Source of the DNA: Bacteriovorax sp. Seq25_V
GTDB taxonomy: Bacteria > Bdellovibrionota > Bacteriovoracia > Bacteriovoracales > Bacteriovoracaceae
Assembly: GCF_000447795.1 (NCBI RefSeq)
Contig: NZ_AUNI01000021.1
Span: forward strand, 62,001 to 126,000
DNA: 64,000 nt
Direction: 5' to 3'
The notes beneath the pieces were generated by a model. It was not told the DNA's origin, made no database searches, and worked only from the letters and a program-made list of their open reading frames with translations. Positions 27,746 to 39,376 of this stretch are shown piece by piece. The position numbers and the translations under genes were made by a program. Positions within the stretch are counted from its first letter, which is position 1, and each line of letters opens with the position of its first letter.

Positions 27746-27747
27746 TG

Positions 27748-29265
27748 TTAATAATTAAAACTCGCACCAATTTTAAAATTTAAATTTTTATGTTTTACAA
27801 CTGTGTCACTATTCTCAAATTCTGCTGAATTTGAAATATATTCCATAGCCCCTACAAATGCAGTATTTGGGCTATATTGATAACTTCCACCAACTTCAAG
27901 ATTGAAACTTTTAACAGTGTCAGCTTCTCCGTATATTTTTAATGTTTCTTCATAACCTGGGCTTAACATAAACTCAATTAACAAATGTGCTCTAACATCT
28001 TTAATAATTGGCATCGAACCTTTTCCACCCAGAAAAATTCCTTTATAAACGGTTTCTGTAATACCGTCCGCCACTTTATTGTCATAACCATATGTATAAG
28101 AACCATATCCAATATACCCATCAAGTTGCGGTCCATAGAAGAAGCCTAGTGGTAAATAGCGATATCCAACTTTCAGTTTAAATTTTGAGAAGCTAAGTGA
28201 GTTTGAGTCACTATTAAAAGTACCCTCTTTCTTCGAGTGACTTCCAAAATGCTTATCAATATCGAGACCGGCCCAATAGTTTCTCGTAGCCCATATTTCT
28301 GCCGCTAGACCTACACCGATATTTAGACCACCAATTTCTTTTCCGCTAGAGCTATTATCAATCCTTGCTGATCCTGATCCCAAATTTAGATATCCTGCTA
28401 TAAAGCCAAGCTTTCCAAAGCTACTCGATTCATCATCTGGTCTTATTTGAACACCATACTCTAGAGATTCATTATTTTTTACATCAGCCGTATTCTTTGA
28501 AATCAAAATCCAATCATCTACTTGAACTAATGTTTCTCTTTCATATTTTAAAATCTTAGCTTGCGCCTGTGACTGCCCTACATGAAAGAGCTTAGCGGTT
28601 GCTATTGGCATTGTTCTCCACTCTACGATTTCTTTTAAAAGAGGATGCCTTTGTTTTTTTACTGGTCTAACAACATTGATTTCATAGCCATTATAAATGC
28701 CCGCTTGTTGTCCAAGGTCAATTGTAAATTGTGTACCAAGTACTCCCACAACTCTTGCGTCGTAAGGTATATTTTTTTCATAGACATCAAGCCAGTTATT
28801 AACCGTCTGTGCGATTACTTCAATTTCATCACTTTCAATAGCTGTCACCTGATTGAAGTAAACATCTTTACCATTTGGCCCAAGTACTGTTACTTCAATA
28901 TTCATACCCTTCGCCATGCTATCAAGTTTAATCTTTATCAAACTTCCAGCTTGAGTTTTTTCCGATACAATTTTCAAAACTTCTGGATTATTTAATGCCT
29001 GATCTAAAGTATTTTTATAGTTTGTAAGAATGTTGATAATTTCTGAATTAGATTGGTAGTAACACCACTTCGATGCTTTCAAATATCTTTCAACGAGGTC
29101 ATAAACTTTAAAACCTATTGCTCCACCAACTGAATCTCTCACTGGTAAAATCATACACTTTCTCATACTCGGTTCTGCGTTTGCCACCGCTGCGAGTAAA
29201 GTAAAAGCTATTATTAGTTTACATAGGTAATTGAGGTAGTTCTTCACTGATCTTCTCTCTTTCAT
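27748..29265 (-). CDS. Exported protein with C-terminal beta-barrel-like domain
   Basis: 505 residues. Signal peptide ending AVANA, then a periplasmic-type N-terminal domain (about 26-250) with two Cys. A Gly/aromatic-rich C-terminal section (about 275-505) has alternating strands ending FKIGASFNY, typical of an outer-membrane barrel. The first domain has features of a TolB/CsgG-like ligand fold (LPVRDSVGGAIGFKVYDLVERYL) but I cannot name it. The start at 29265 overlaps the HTH gene by 47 nt. An in-frame GTG at 29247 with GAGAGAAG before it would give a cleaner signal peptide and is a credible alternative. Confidence 0.72.
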   Translation of the reverse strand: MKERRSVKNYLNYLCKLIIAFTLLAAVANAEPSMRKCMILPVRDSVGGAIGFKVYDLVERYLKASKWCYYQSNSEIINILTNYKNTLDQALNNPEVLKIVSEKTQAGSLIKIKLDSMAKGMNIEVTVLGPNGKDVYFNQVTAIESDEIEVIAQTVNNWLDVYEKNIPYDARVVGVLGTQFTIDLGQQAGIYNGYEINVVRPVKKQRHPLLKEIVEWRTMPIATAKLFHVGQSQAQAKILKYERETLVQVDDWILISKNTADVKNNESLEYGVQIRPDDESSSFGKLGFIAGYLNLGSGSARIDNSSSGKEIGGLNIGVGLAAEIWATRNYWAGLDIDKHFGSHSKKEGTFNSDSNSLSFSKFKLKVGYRYLPLGFFYGPQLDGYIGYGSYTYGYDNKVADGITETVYKGIFLGGKGSMPIIKDVRAHLLIEFMLSPGYEETLKIYGEADTVKSFNLEVGGSYQYSPNTAFVGAMEYISNSAEFENSDTVVKHKNLNFKIGASFNY

Positions 29266-29518
29266 AAAGTTTAACTAGCATTTTATATTCGTTATTTTCT
29301 TCTTCCAGTAATTTTAATCTGAGCTTGAGCATTGCTATTTCATTCTTATAGAAATGTTCATTTAAAGTCGTTTTTTGCTCTGTCACTTCATCACATTGTA
29401 TAAAGTATTTTCCATCAACAAATTTCGATTCAACTTTTTTATGTCTGATGTATCTTCTAATTGTAGATACTGATATATTTTTTAGAGTAGAATACTCAGT
29501 TATTGTCATCCAATTCAT
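29219..29518 (-). CDS. Small helix-turn-helix protein with coiled-coil tail
   Basis: 99 residues. The N-terminal 45 residues (MTITEYSTLKNISVSTIRRYIRHKKVESKFVDGKYFI, split here only for description) look like a MerR/excisionase-type winged HTH. Residues 55-92 are a heptad-rich helix (EIAMLKLRLKLLEEEN), suggesting a dimer. It overlaps the downstream exported protein gene by 47 nt, so it may regulate or be coupled to it. The target is unknown. Start ATG near 29518; an internal Met4 is an alternative. Confidence 0.7.
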   Translation of the reverse strand: MNWMTITEYSTLKNISVSTIRRYIRHKKVESKFVDGKYFIQCDEVTEQKTTLNEHFYKNEIAMLKLRLKLLEEENNEYKMLVKLYEREKISEELPQLPM

Positions 29519-29593
29519 TCTAAAATTTTACCCTTTTGTTCTTTGTTAATCAAAACTTATCCCTTTTTTTAACGTTATGATATAATTTTTTTT

Positions 29594-30769
29594 ATGAATA
29601 GAATTGATATATCAAATTTTAAAAATAAGAAGTCTGCTCTTGTTCTCTCTGGTGGTGTTGTTAAGGCCGCCGCTTGGCATTTAGGTGTTGCCTGGGCACT
29701 TGAAGAGCTTGGTTTCACTTTAAAAAATAACCACAGTGCCCCAGAGCCAGATTACGAAATCTCAACCTATGTAGGTTCAAGCGCTGGTTCACTTATTTCA
29801 CTTTATCTAGCAAGTGGTTATAGTCCTACTGATATTATAGAGTCATTTATTCAGAGAAAAAATTCTACACTCAAGCCTATTGGCTACAAAGATATGCTCT
29901 CACTCAAGAAGCCTCATAATAAGGTTCAACGCAGTAGCTACGACCCCTTTGAAGGCTTCCCATTAGTAGTTAGAAAGTTACTTAGTCCTGTTCTTGGTAT
30001 CTCTGGTATTTTCTCCACCCAGGGTTTACATGACTACATAAGCGAAAATATCATCAAGTCTAACGACTTTGCTGATCTTGACGCCGATCTTTTCGTGGTT
30101 GCCACACAGCTCGATCATTCACGTAAAGTTATTTTCTCAAAGTATAATTATCCAAACCCTGGTCATGACTCAACTGCTCATTACTATACTGGTATTCCTA
30201 TATCTGAAGCCGTTACAGCAAGTATGAGTGTTCCTCCATTTTATTCACCATACCCAGTTGTTAATACATATACTGGCAAGACTGACTACTATATTGATGG
30301 TGAGATTAGGGAAACACTTTCTACTCATGTGGCCAGCGACAATAATTGTGAATTCATTATTTCAAGCTGGACACATACCCCATATCATTATCAAGATGAA
30401 ATCGGGTCATTAATAAACTATGGTTTACCAGCTATTTGTGTGCAGGCTATATATTTAATGATTCAAAAGAAGATTGTAGGCTCTCGTGCTCGTCGTCTCG
30501 CGGCTGAAGATATTGTTAACACTGTCAATAGTTACATGAAAACTCACAAATTTGATGAAAAGCACCGTCGTCAAATTGGTGCAATTCTCGAGCGTAAGCT
30601 AAACTATAATCCGAATGTGCATTTAATTGATATTTATCCTAAGCATGAGCACTTTGATATTTTCTTTACGAATTCTTTTTCACTTGACCCGAAGCGAACT
30701 TCATTGATGGTTAAAGCTGGGTATAAGAGGACTCTTGAAATTTTTAGAAACCATGAATTTGAAGCATAG
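29594..30769 (+). CDS. Patatin-like phospholipase
   Basis: 391 residues, probably cytoplasmic (no signal peptide). The oxyanion-hole motif is LSGGVVKAAAWHLG (18-31), with GGVVK in place of the common GGGxRG. The nucleophile elbow is G61-S-S63-A-G65 and the dyad Asp is D235 in YYIDGEIRE, the DG[A/G]-type motif. These show a patatin-fold Ser-Asp lipase. Patatin-like lipases in predatory or host-associated bacteria can attack membranes, but secretion is not evident here. It is divergent from the HTH gene and ends at a good terminator. Confidence 0.88.
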   Translation: MNRIDISNFKNKKSALVLSGGVVKAAAWHLGVAWALEELGFTLKNNHSAPEPDYEISTYVGSSAGSLISLYLASGYSPTDIIESFIQRKNSTLKPIGYKDMLSLKKPHNKVQRSSYDPFEGFPLVVRKLLSPVLGISGIFSTQGLHDYISENIIKSNDFADLDADLFVVATQLDHSRKVIFSKYNYPNPGHDSTAHYYTGIPISEAVTASMSVPPFYSPYPVVNTYTGKTDYYIDGEIRETLSTHVASDNNCEFIISSWTHTPYHYQDEIGSLINYGLPAICVQAIYLMIQKKIVGSRARRLAAEDIVNTVNSYMKTHKFDEKHRRQIGAILERKLNYNPNVHLIDIYPKHEHFDIFFTNSFSLDPKRTSLMVKAGYKRTLEIFRNHEFEA

Positions 30770-30797
30770 ACTGGGTTTCCCCAGTCTATTTATATTT
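30768..30797 (+). terminator. Rho-independent terminator
   Basis: Stem AGACTGGG/CCCAGTCT with loop TTTC, starting inside the lipase stop codon and followed by ATTTATATTTT. It separates the convergent outer-membrane protein gene. Confidence 0.8.
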
Positions 30798-30801
30798 TAG
30801 A

Positions 30802-31341
30802 TTATAGATCTAATGGTAAACTTACACCAAGAAGAACAAAGTTTTCTTCTAGTTTGTTAGTTAATGATTTTCCGTCAAACTCGTCATATGACATCATTCT
30901 ATACTCTAGGTTTAGCGATACGAATGGTAAACCTGTAAAACCTACACCAAATCCAATACCGTCTCCGCTATACTCTTTACCTTTGTTTGTACCTTCTTGT
31001 TGCTCAAGATTTGTACTTAAGTAGTAAGTTGCCCAAGCTCTAAGTAGAATTGGTAATTCGTATCCTGCAAATAAACCTAAATTGTTCTGAGAAAATTTAG
31101 TTTTAGTTTTAACACCAGCAGTTTCACCCTCAAGATCACTTTCTGCACCCATTGAATAGTCAAGACCACCCATAAATCCAAGCATTGTATAACCAACACG
31201 CCCACCAATTACTGTTGTATTGAATGTATAGTCAGTAGCTCCCGCATCACCAGATCCAAGTTGATATCCAAGATATGGCTCAACTAAAAATCCTGCACTC
31301 GCACTAACTGTCATAAATACCGCTAATAATAATTTTTTCAT
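30802..31341 (-). CDS. Small outer-membrane beta-barrel protein
   Basis: 179 residues. Signal peptide MKKLLLAVFMTVSASA, then about eight amphipathic strands with Gly and aromatic residues (PYLGYQLGSGD, LGLFAGYELP, VSLNLEYRMMSYDEF) ending LLGVSLPLDL. This is the size and pattern of an OmpA/OmpW/OmpX-type eight-strand barrel. Function unknown. It lies 10 nt downstream of the exported protein gene 31352-32908 on the same strand. Confidence 0.75.
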   Translation of the reverse strand: MKKLLLAVFMTVSASAGFLVEPYLGYQLGSGDAGATDYTFNTTVIGGRVGYTMLGFMGGLDYSMGAESDLEGETAGVKTKTKFSQNNLGLFAGYELPILLRAWATYYLSTNLEQQEGTNKGKEYSGDGIGFGVGFTGLPFVSLNLEYRMMSYDEFDGKSLTNKLEENFVLLGVSLPLDL

Positions 31342-31351
31342 TTTTTCTCTC

Positions 31352-32908
31352 CTAAATTTGCTCTATCAAGTACAAAGAATCTGTACAAAAGCTTTGATAA
31401 TATTTTGTGTTGTTATTTATATCTTTTAACTTCATGTTAATTACTCCGTAATCATTACTATAGACAAATATCTTCTCTGTCAGTCCAGTTAACTCTTTTG
31501 AAAGTGTTCCATCTTTATCCATATAATAAATGTCATAAGATCCTGTTTCCTGCGTCGATGTCACTTGTGCATGGAAATCTTTTAGTGCGTTCTTAAGATT
31601 TAACTGAATAAAGCATGCTTTAGTATTATCATCTATTCCAAGTATACTTTTTAAATATGGAATAAAATCTTCTCCAGGAAGTTTTATTTTACTATCCTCT
31701 CCAACTCCGACAAATATTTTTTGCCCATAATCGATTTCGAGATATTTTCTGAACGCATAGTCTCTTCGTGGAATTTTCAATTTATATCGATTAAGTCCAA
31801 TCTTCGTTGATGCTATATTCGTATTAAAAAACCTGATCCTTTTATCGTTCATTTCAATCGGTAACGTTTTTTTAGAAAGTAAATTTTCCTCTACCAATTC
31901 AAATTCTAAGTATTCTTTCGAATGAAAATTCGACTCGTCATAGGTCACTTCCCCACGGGTTAAATGAATAATTTTTTCTGACATATCACCTTTCATATCC
32001 ATATACCTAATTAAGGTATTCCCTGGTTCTATATCAATGTATAACTCATACTGGTATTCATTATCGACCCTTGCTTCTTTCAAGTTATGATCAAGATAAA
32101 TCTTCTTTTTAAATTTTCCATCTAACGATGTTGAATCTATTTCTTCACCAAGATTGATCAGAAGATAGGCACCATACTCTTCAGTTTGGATATACTTTCT
32201 TACCATTGTATCAAAGGTACTTTCATCAAATAGTGGTATATTAAATATGTCATTTTCTCGAACAGCTAATTCAAAGTTAGTTCTCATCACATTTCTAGCG
32301 GCAATAGAACCTTTAAAATTGTAGAATCGATCATCGTTCGCAATTGGAATTTTAATTACTCCGGTTCCGCTATCTGTAAACAACTGATTTGTGTCGTAAT
32401 TTGGGACCAAGTCAAAATCAGTTACTCCCTTTTTCTCAAGGCCTTTACTACCAACGATCGAAGTTTTTATTTCAAAATAACTTTCTATATTTCTTCTAGC
32501 AGCTGAAGAAATAAACTGACTAAAATCTATATTATCAAATTGTGGGACTTGTTTTTTTTGTGGTTGTTTAGAGACCTTATTTTTAGTCTCAAGCTTTACT
32601 ACAGGTACTTCTTTTGGGGTTTTTATAACTTCTTTATTTTCAGGGGTGTCGTAAGTAAAGAACACCATTTCTTCATCTTTACTTATTTTTTTTGTCTTTG
32701 TTTTCTTATCTTTCATGACTGATGAACTAATTTGCTTTATTTCATCTTCTTGTTTTTCAGATTTTTTAAGTAGCTCATCCCAGTTAATGTTCTTTGTTTT
32801 AATACTGATTTTATAAGGTTTAAAGTCATGGACATTAGTGTCTGAAAATTCATTCCCAAAACAAACTAAGGTACTGAAAATTAATGTAAAAAGCAGCTTT
32901 AATAACAT
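31352..32908 (-). CDS. Exported protein of unknown function
   Basis: 518 residues not recognised. Signal peptide MLLKLLFTLIFSTLVCFG. Then a Lys/Glu-rich low-complexity linker (about 25-125: KKSEKQEDEIKQ, TPKEVPVVKLETK) and a long mixed region rich in beta strands and charged residues (about 130-518) with two Cys late in the protein. The layout, exported plus charged linker plus beta domain, resembles periplasm-spanning envelope proteins. It precedes the small barrel gene, suggesting a common envelope role (inference). Confidence 0.65.
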   Translation of the reverse strand: MLLKLLFTLIFSTLVCFGNEFSDTNVHDFKPYKISIKTKNINWDELLKKSEKQEDEIKQISSSVMKDKKTKTKKISKDEEMVFFTYDTPENKEVIKTPKEVPVVKLETKNKVSKQPQKKQVPQFDNIDFSQFISSAARRNIESYFEIKTSIVGSKGLEKKGVTDFDLVPNYDTNQLFTDSGTGVIKIPIANDDRFYNFKGSIAARNVMRTNFELAVRENDIFNIPLFDESTFDTMVRKYIQTEEYGAYLLINLGEEIDSTSLDGKFKKKIYLDHNLKEARVDNEYQYELYIDIEPGNTLIRYMDMKGDMSEKIIHLTRGEVTYDESNFHSKEYLEFELVEENLLSKKTLPIEMNDKRIRFFNTNIASTKIGLNRYKLKIPRRDYAFRKYLEIDYGQKIFVGVGEDSKIKLPGEDFIPYLKSILGIDDNTKACFIQLNLKNALKDFHAQVTSTQETGSYDIYYMDKDGTLSKELTGLTEKIFVYSNDYGVINMKLKDINNNTKYYQSFCTDSLYLIEQI

Positions 32909-32962
32909 GCTTCTATTGTCTTATGGAGTGGTCTTTGAAGAAAGAGAGCGGCAAATTTTGCC

Positions 32963-32990
32963 TAAAAAAAAGGGGACTAATTAAGTCCCC
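32963..32990. terminator. Terminator at the end of the atp operon
   Basis: Stem GGGGACT/AGTCCCC (32972-32990) with loop AATTA. On the minus strand it is followed by eight T residues, 9 nt past the atpC stop. On the plus strand a shorter CTTTTT follows. Confidence 0.9.
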
Positions 32991-32998
32991 CTTTTTCA

Positions 32999-33415
32999 TT
33001 ATTTTTTTGCAGTTTTTGATAACTGAATTCTAAGAGCAGCTCTTTCAGCTTTACGACGAAATTTTTCAATTTCATCATCTGTTAGAGTACCCGACAGTTT
33101 TTCATTTGCATGATTAAGTGCCAGTTCAGCTCTTTCTGAATCTACTTCTAAGTCTTCTTCAGAAGTATTTGCCAGAATTGTGATCTTGTTATTAAGAACC
33201 TTACAAACCCCAGTAGATACAAAAAAGTGTCTATCTGGATCGTCAGCTCCACCAAATACAGAAATAATACCTGTATTTAACTTTTCAACGATATGAGTGT
33301 GATCCTTCTTAACTTCGATCTGTCCACGTAAAGTTGGGATAAGAACGTCCTCTGCAGGAGCGTCCTTAACGATTACTTTACTTGGAGTTAAAATATCAAC
33401 AGTGAAGTTATTCAT
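32999..33415 (-). CDS. atpC: ATP synthase F1 subunit epsilon
   Basis: 138 residues. N-terminal beta-sandwich beginning FTVDILTPSKVIVKDAPAEDV and a C-terminal helical hairpin rich in Glu/Lys/Ala (AERAELALNHANEKL). It inhibits and couples rotation in the central stalk. Last gene of the leftward atp run, 11 nt after atpD, and followed by a strong terminator. Confidence 0.95.
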   Translation of the reverse strand: MNNFTVDILTPSKVIVKDAPAEDVLIPTLRGQIEVKKDHTHIVEKLNTGIISVFGGADDPDRHFFVSTGVCKVLNNKITILANTSEEDLEVDSERAELALNHANEKLSGTLTDDEIEKFRRKAERAALRIQLSKTAKK

Positions 33416-33426
33416 ATTCGCCTCAA

Positions 33427-35731
<2,305 letters not shown>

Positions 35732-35749
35732 ACGGCCCCTCAACATAAT

Positions 35750-35769
35750 GGGTGAATTTTACTTCACCC
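35750..35769 (-). promoter_or_regulatory. Hairpin between atpA and atpG
   Basis: Stem GGGTGAA/TTCACCC with a 6-nt loop and no T run. Probably an mRNA-stability or processing element between two genes of different translation need; inferred from position only. Confidence 0.4.
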
Positions 35770-35780
35770 CTACTTAAAAA

Positions 35781-37289
35781 TTAGTATTTTTTATTAGCAA
35801 CAAATTCTTTGATGATTGCAGTTACTTTAGTAGCATTGTCACCAGAAACTTCTTTTGCATTTCTAATTTCAGTCATCATTGCTGAATGAGTTGTATTAAG
35901 GTGCTCTAATAGATCTTTTTCACACTCTCTGATTTTAGAAACAGGAACTGGATCAAGAAGACCGTTAGTACCAGCAAAGATAGCGATTGTTTGATCGATA
36001 ACGTCTACTGGTGAATATTGAGCTTGCTTTAGAAGTTCTACAAGTCTCTCACCTTTTGAAAGCTGCTTTTGAGTAGCTTCGTCTAGGTCAGAACCAAACT
36101 GAGCAAATCCTGCAAGTTCTCTATACTGAGCAAGGTCAAGTCTTAGAGTACCAGCAACTTTCTTCATTGCCTTAATTTGAGCAGAACCACCAACACGTGA
36201 TACCGAGATACCAACGTTTACAGCTGGTCTAACACCTGAGTTGAATAAATCAGACTCTAGGAAGATCTGTCCATCTGTAATCGAAATTACGTTTGTTGGA
36301 ATATATGCAGAAACGTCACCTTCTTGAGTTTCAATTACTGGAAGCGCAGTTAAAGAACCTGCTCCTAGTTCATCAGAAAGTTTCGCCGCTCTTTCAAGAA
36401 GTCTTGAGTGTAGATAGAAAACATCCCCAGGGAATGCTTCACGTCCTGGTGGACGTCTAAGAAGAAGTGAAAGCTGTCTATAAGCTTGTGCTTGCTTAGT
36501 TAAATCGTCATAAACGATAACCGCGTGCTTTCCGTTATCTCTATAGTACTCACCCATTGTACAACCAGTATATGGAGCTAAGAATTGTAGTGGTGCAGAA
36601 GCAGATGCAGTAGCAGAAACGATGATTGTATAATCAAGAGCTCCAGCTTCTTTTAGTTTTTGTTGTACTTGTCTTACTGTTGATTGCTTTTGTCCAACAG
36701 CTACGTAAATACAAACTACATCTTTACCTTTTTGGTTGATGATAGTGTCGATTGCAACAGCAGTTTTACCTGTCTTTCTATCACCAATGATAAGCTCTCT
36801 TTGTCCTCTTCCGATTGGTATCATAGCATCGATAGCTTTAATACCTGTTTGAAGTGGCTCATGAACAGATTTTCTTGCGATAATCCCAGGAGCTTTAACT
36901 TCAACCATTCTTGTATGTTCAGATTTAATTTCACCTTGACCATCAATTGGCTGTCCAATTGCGTTTACAACTCTTCCTAGAAGAGCGTCACCTACTGGAA
37001 CTTCAACGATTTTTTCAGTTCTTTTTACAACAGAACCTTCTTTAATCCCTGTGTCTTCCCCAAGAATTGCGATACCAACGTTATTCGCTTCAAGGTTTAG
37101 AACCATTCCTTTTGTACCTGTTTCAAATTCTACTAGCTCTCCGGCCATAACATTCTTAAGACCGAAAACACGAGCAACACCATCACCAACAGTTAGAACG
37201 TTACCAACTTCGTCTACTTTAAGACGAGTTTCGAAGTTAGCAATTCTTTCTTTGATAATGCTTGTAATCTCTTCTGGATTCATTGACAT
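35781..37289 (-). CDS. atpA: ATP synthase F1 subunit alpha
   Basis: 502 residues. P-loop [15 protein letters not shown] near residue 170, the alpha-type signature [17 protein letters not shown], and the arginine finger in the VSRVGG region. N-terminal crown domain starts at [14 protein letters not shown]. Start ATG 37289 with GAGG upstream; a second Met three codons in is possible. 46 nt after atpH. Confidence 0.98.
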   Translation of the reverse strand: MSMNPEEITSIIKERIANFETRLKVDEVGNVLTVGDGVARVFGLKNVMAGELVEFETGTKGMVLNLEANNVGIAILGEDTGIKEGSVVKRTEKIVEVPVGDALLGRVVNAIGQPIDGQGEIKSEHTRMVEVKAPGIIARKSVHEPLQTGIKAIDAMIPIGRGQRELIIGDRKTGKTAVAIDTIINQKGKDVVCIYVAVGQKQSTVRQVQQKLKEAGALDYTIIVSATASASAPLQFLAPYTGCTMGEYYRDNGKHAVIVYDDLTKQAQAYRQLSLLLRRPPGREAFPGDVFYLHSRLLERAAKLSDELGAGSLTALPVIETQEGDVSAYIPTNVISITDGQIFLESDLFNSGVRPAVNVGISVSRVGGSAQIKAMKKVAGTLRLDLAQYRELAGFAQFGSDLDEATQKQLSKGERLVELLKQAQYSPVDVIDQTIAIFAGTNGLLDPVPVSKIRECEKDLLEHLNTTHSAMMTEIRNAKEVSGDNATKVTAIIKEFVANKKY

Positions 37290-37334
37290 CTCTTACCTCT
37301 ACAGTATTAGTTGCAAAAACTTTTTTGTTTTTTA

Positions 37335-37874
37335 TTAGTTATTAATAATTGTTTCTTTAAAATCTTGTAATTGTTTATCTACTGAAGCATCTAATTGATA
37401 ATCTTCAACAGTAATTCTAACTCCTGCAGTAATTGCAGAATTCTTCACATAAGTTAGATCTGGCTCAAGCCCAAGCTCTTTCTTTAGGTGAGTCTTAATT
37501 TTAGCAACAGTTGCTTCATCTAATGAATCAGCTGCACCTTCAATTGTTCCTCTCATAAATCCTTTCTTGTGATCGTCAAGAACGATAAGATCTTTGAAGA
37601 TTAATGGTAGTACTGAAAATCTTTTCTCAGCCATTAAGTACTTAAGAAAAGAAACAGTGATTGGACTAAAGTTTAACTTTGAAATAATTGCTTCAAGTAC
37701 AGAAGTTTTTTCTTCAACTGTAAATAAGTCTAAGAATAAAACATTCTCAAGATTGTTGTTCTTATTGATGATCTCTGTAAGAGTCGTCAATTCATCAGCA
37801 ACATTAACTTTCGAAGCTTCACCTAGTTCAAAGATCGCTTTAGCGTATGCTTTAGATACTAATTTTTCTTTCAT
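37335..37874 (-). CDS. atpH: ATP synthase F1 subunit delta
   Basis: 179 residues from ATG 37874 (MKEKLVSKAYAKAIFELG). Connects F1 to the peripheral stalk. N-terminal six-helix domain with AKAIFELGE, and the C-terminal signature SAITAGVRITVEDYQLDASV. An in-frame TTG nine nt earlier is a less likely start. Directly follows atpF. Confidence 0.95.
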   Translation of the reverse strand: MKEKLVSKAYAKAIFELGEASKVNVADELTTLTEIINKNNNLENVLFLDLFTVEEKTSVLEAIISKLNFSPITVSFLKYLMAEKRFSVLPLIFKDLIVLDDHKKGFMRGTIEGAADSLDEATVAKIKTHLKKELGLEPDLTYVKNSAITAGVRITVEDYQLDASVDKQLQDFKETIINN

Positions 37875-37885
37875 TTTTATCAACC

Positions 37886-38416
37886 CTATAATTTAGAAAG
37901 TATATTTTCAGTTGTTTTCTTATTGATATTTGTATCTGCTACGATTTTTGATTTAGCTTTTGCGATAACTTCATCAAGTAAAGTTTCATTTAGCATTTTA
38001 ATCATTGCATTCTTTTCACTTTCAATTTTGTGAGCAGAATCATTCGTAAGTTTTGCAATCGTTTCTTTCACTTCTTTTACATAGTTGGCTTCAAAAGCTT
38101 CACTATCTTTGTGTGCATTTTCAATAATTGCTTTAACTTCAGAATCAAGATGACTAATCTTTTTCTCGTAAGTATCAAGTTTAATTTGTGCTTCTCTGTC
38201 TCTCTCACTTGCAAGTTCCACAAGCTCTTTAACTTTTACAGAATTGTCATCGAACATTTTCTTTAGTGGAGCTTTTAACTTCCATCCAATGAAACCAAAA
38301 ACGATTGCAAAGTTAACAGCCGGAACAATTAGATCTGATAAGTGACCAGCTGAGTGTCCACCTTCGCTTGCAGCGAATGCACCAAGTTGTAATAATAGTA
38401 ATGAAAATAGTTTCAT
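37886..38416 (-). CDS. atpF: ATP synthase F0 subunit b
   Basis: 176 residues. An N-terminal hydrophobic stretch ending AFAA (about 1-16) looks like a cleavable signal peptide. The real membrane helix (about 27-47, IVPAVNFAIVFGFIGWKL) follows, then a long charged helix that dimerises (peripheral stalk). Second of two b-type genes here; the previous one (38427-38870) encodes the b' partner. Neighbours give the order b'-b-delta-alpha. Confidence 0.93.
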   Translation of the reverse strand: MKLFSLLLLQLGAFAASEGGHSAGHLSDLIVPAVNFAIVFGFIGWKLKAPLKKMFDDNSVKVKELVELASERDREAQIKLDTYEKKISHLDSEVKAIIENAHKDSEAFEANYVKEVKETIAKLTNDSAHKIESEKNAMIKMLNETLLDEVIAKAKSKIVADTNINKKTTENILSKL

Positions 38417-38426
38417 CTCTTCTACC

Positions 38427-38870
38427 TTATTGAATAATTTTAGTTACTAGTTCTTGTGATAAAGAATCTGCCTGACTTAAAATCGAAGTTTTCTTGCTTT
38501 CAATTTCAGATTCAAATTCTTTTCTTTCTTGAGTTGCTTTAACTTCTAAAGATTTCTCATGCTCTTTAATAGTCTTGCTTTCTCTCGCAACTACTTCTTC
38601 TTTTTTCTTGTGAATAATTGCAAAAGCTTCTGACTTAGCTTCGTCAATTTTTGCTTTGTATTTTTTTGCTAATTCGTCCGCACTTTTAAGTTTCCCTAAA
38701 GCACCATCTTCCATCTTTGTTGTCTTAGCTTCTCTAAGGTCTAATACTTCTTGGAGCTTTGAAAAGAACAAGCTTCTTAGTACTGCGTAGAGAACCACAA
38801 CAAGTGCAAATTGATAGAAAAATGATTGGTCGATGTCTAGTGATTTGAAGATATTAAGAATCGCATCCAT
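38427..38870 (-). CDS. ATP synthase F0 subunit b' (b-type)
   Basis: 147 residues. One N-terminal TM (about 17-37, FFYQFALVVVLYAVLRSLFF) followed by a long charged helix (LREAKTTKMEDGALGKL...), i.e. a second b-type stalk subunit as in phototrophs, deltaproteobacteria and relatives. First gene of the leftward atp run. A good promoter lies at 38923-38951. Confidence 0.9.
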   Translation of the reverse strand: MDAILNIFKSLDIDQSFFYQFALVVVLYAVLRSLFFSKLQEVLDLREAKTTKMEDGALGKLKSADELAKKYKAKIDEAKSEAFAIIHKKKEEVVARESKTIKEHEKSLEVKATQERKEFESEIESKKTSILSQADSLSQELVTKIIQ

Positions 38871-38922
38871 TGATTACTTACTCCGAAGCTGAATAGTTAA
38901 TTGTTGAAATATTTTTTCCTAT

Positions 38923-38951
38923 TTTCTAATCTTTAAAGGCGATTAAGTCAA
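38923..38951 (-). promoter_or_regulatory. Promoter of the atp operon
   Basis: On the minus strand TTGACT (38951-38946) and TAGAAA (38928-38923) are 17 nt apart, about 50 nt upstream of the b' start, in a 106-bp gap without genes. Confidence 0.6.
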
Positions 38952-38976
38952 GATGAAACGGACTATGTGCATTGCA

Positions 38977-39309
38977 TTAGTTATTTTCATGCATCTTAGT
39001 TGTTCCGTGGAAGATAACCCCGTCCTCAACAACAAGTGATGGTGTTGTAATAGTGCCTTCAAATCTTGCCGGTTTGATAATCTCAACCCGAGATGAAGCC
39101 TTGATATTTCCTTTTACGACGCCACTAATCAAAATAACATCAGCAATAATGTCAGCGTTCACAACTGCAGCGTCTGAGATGATTACCGTGTCGTTTGAGA
39201 AGATACTACCATTAACAAGCCCTGCGATCCTCGCAACACCATTAAACGATAGATTCCCCTCTAGTTTGCAGCCTTCTTCAATGATTGCAGCCATATTACT
39301 TGTAGACAC
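38977..39309 (-). CDS. Bactofilin
   Basis: 110-residue polymer-forming cytoskeletal protein. Core pattern is the right-handed beta-helix with 6-residue repeats: EEGCKLEGNLSFNGVARIAG, VNGSIFSNDTVIISD, VVKGNIKASSRVEI, ARFEGTITTPSLVVEDG. Compact, with almost no N- or C-terminal tails. GTG start at 39309 with AAAGGA 7 nt upstream. It lies directly downstream of parB. In Myxococcus, bactofilins scaffold the ParABS machinery, so a segregation link is plausible here; that is inference from position. Confidence 0.9.
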   Translation of the reverse strand: MSTSNMAAIIEEGCKLEGNLSFNGVARIAGLVNGSIFSNDTVIISDAAVVNADIIADVILISGVVKGNIKASSRVEIIKPARFEGTITTPSLVVEDGVIFHGTTKMHENN

Positions 39310-39323
39310 GATTTTTTCCTTTT

Positions 39324-39339
39324 TGGTTCTATAGGACCA
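39324..39339. repeat. 16-bp palindrome copy upstream of the bactofilin gene
   Basis: TGGTTCTATAGGACCA, one imperfect copy of a palindrome family (consensus TGGTYCTATAGRACCA), lying just 5' of the bactofilin ribosome site. Other copies are in mnmE and dnaA. Confidence 0.75.
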
Positions 39340-39344
39340 GAATC

Positions 39345-39368
39345 AAAAAAGTGGTCCGATAGGACCAC
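39345..39368 (-). terminator. parB terminator built from a palindrome copy
   Basis: Stem GTGGTCC/GGACCAC with a TATC loop followed on the minus strand by TTTTTT, 9 nt after the parB stop. The core is a member of the same 16-bp palindrome family (39352-39367). Confidence 0.75.
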
Positions 39369-39376
39369 CTTCTAAA

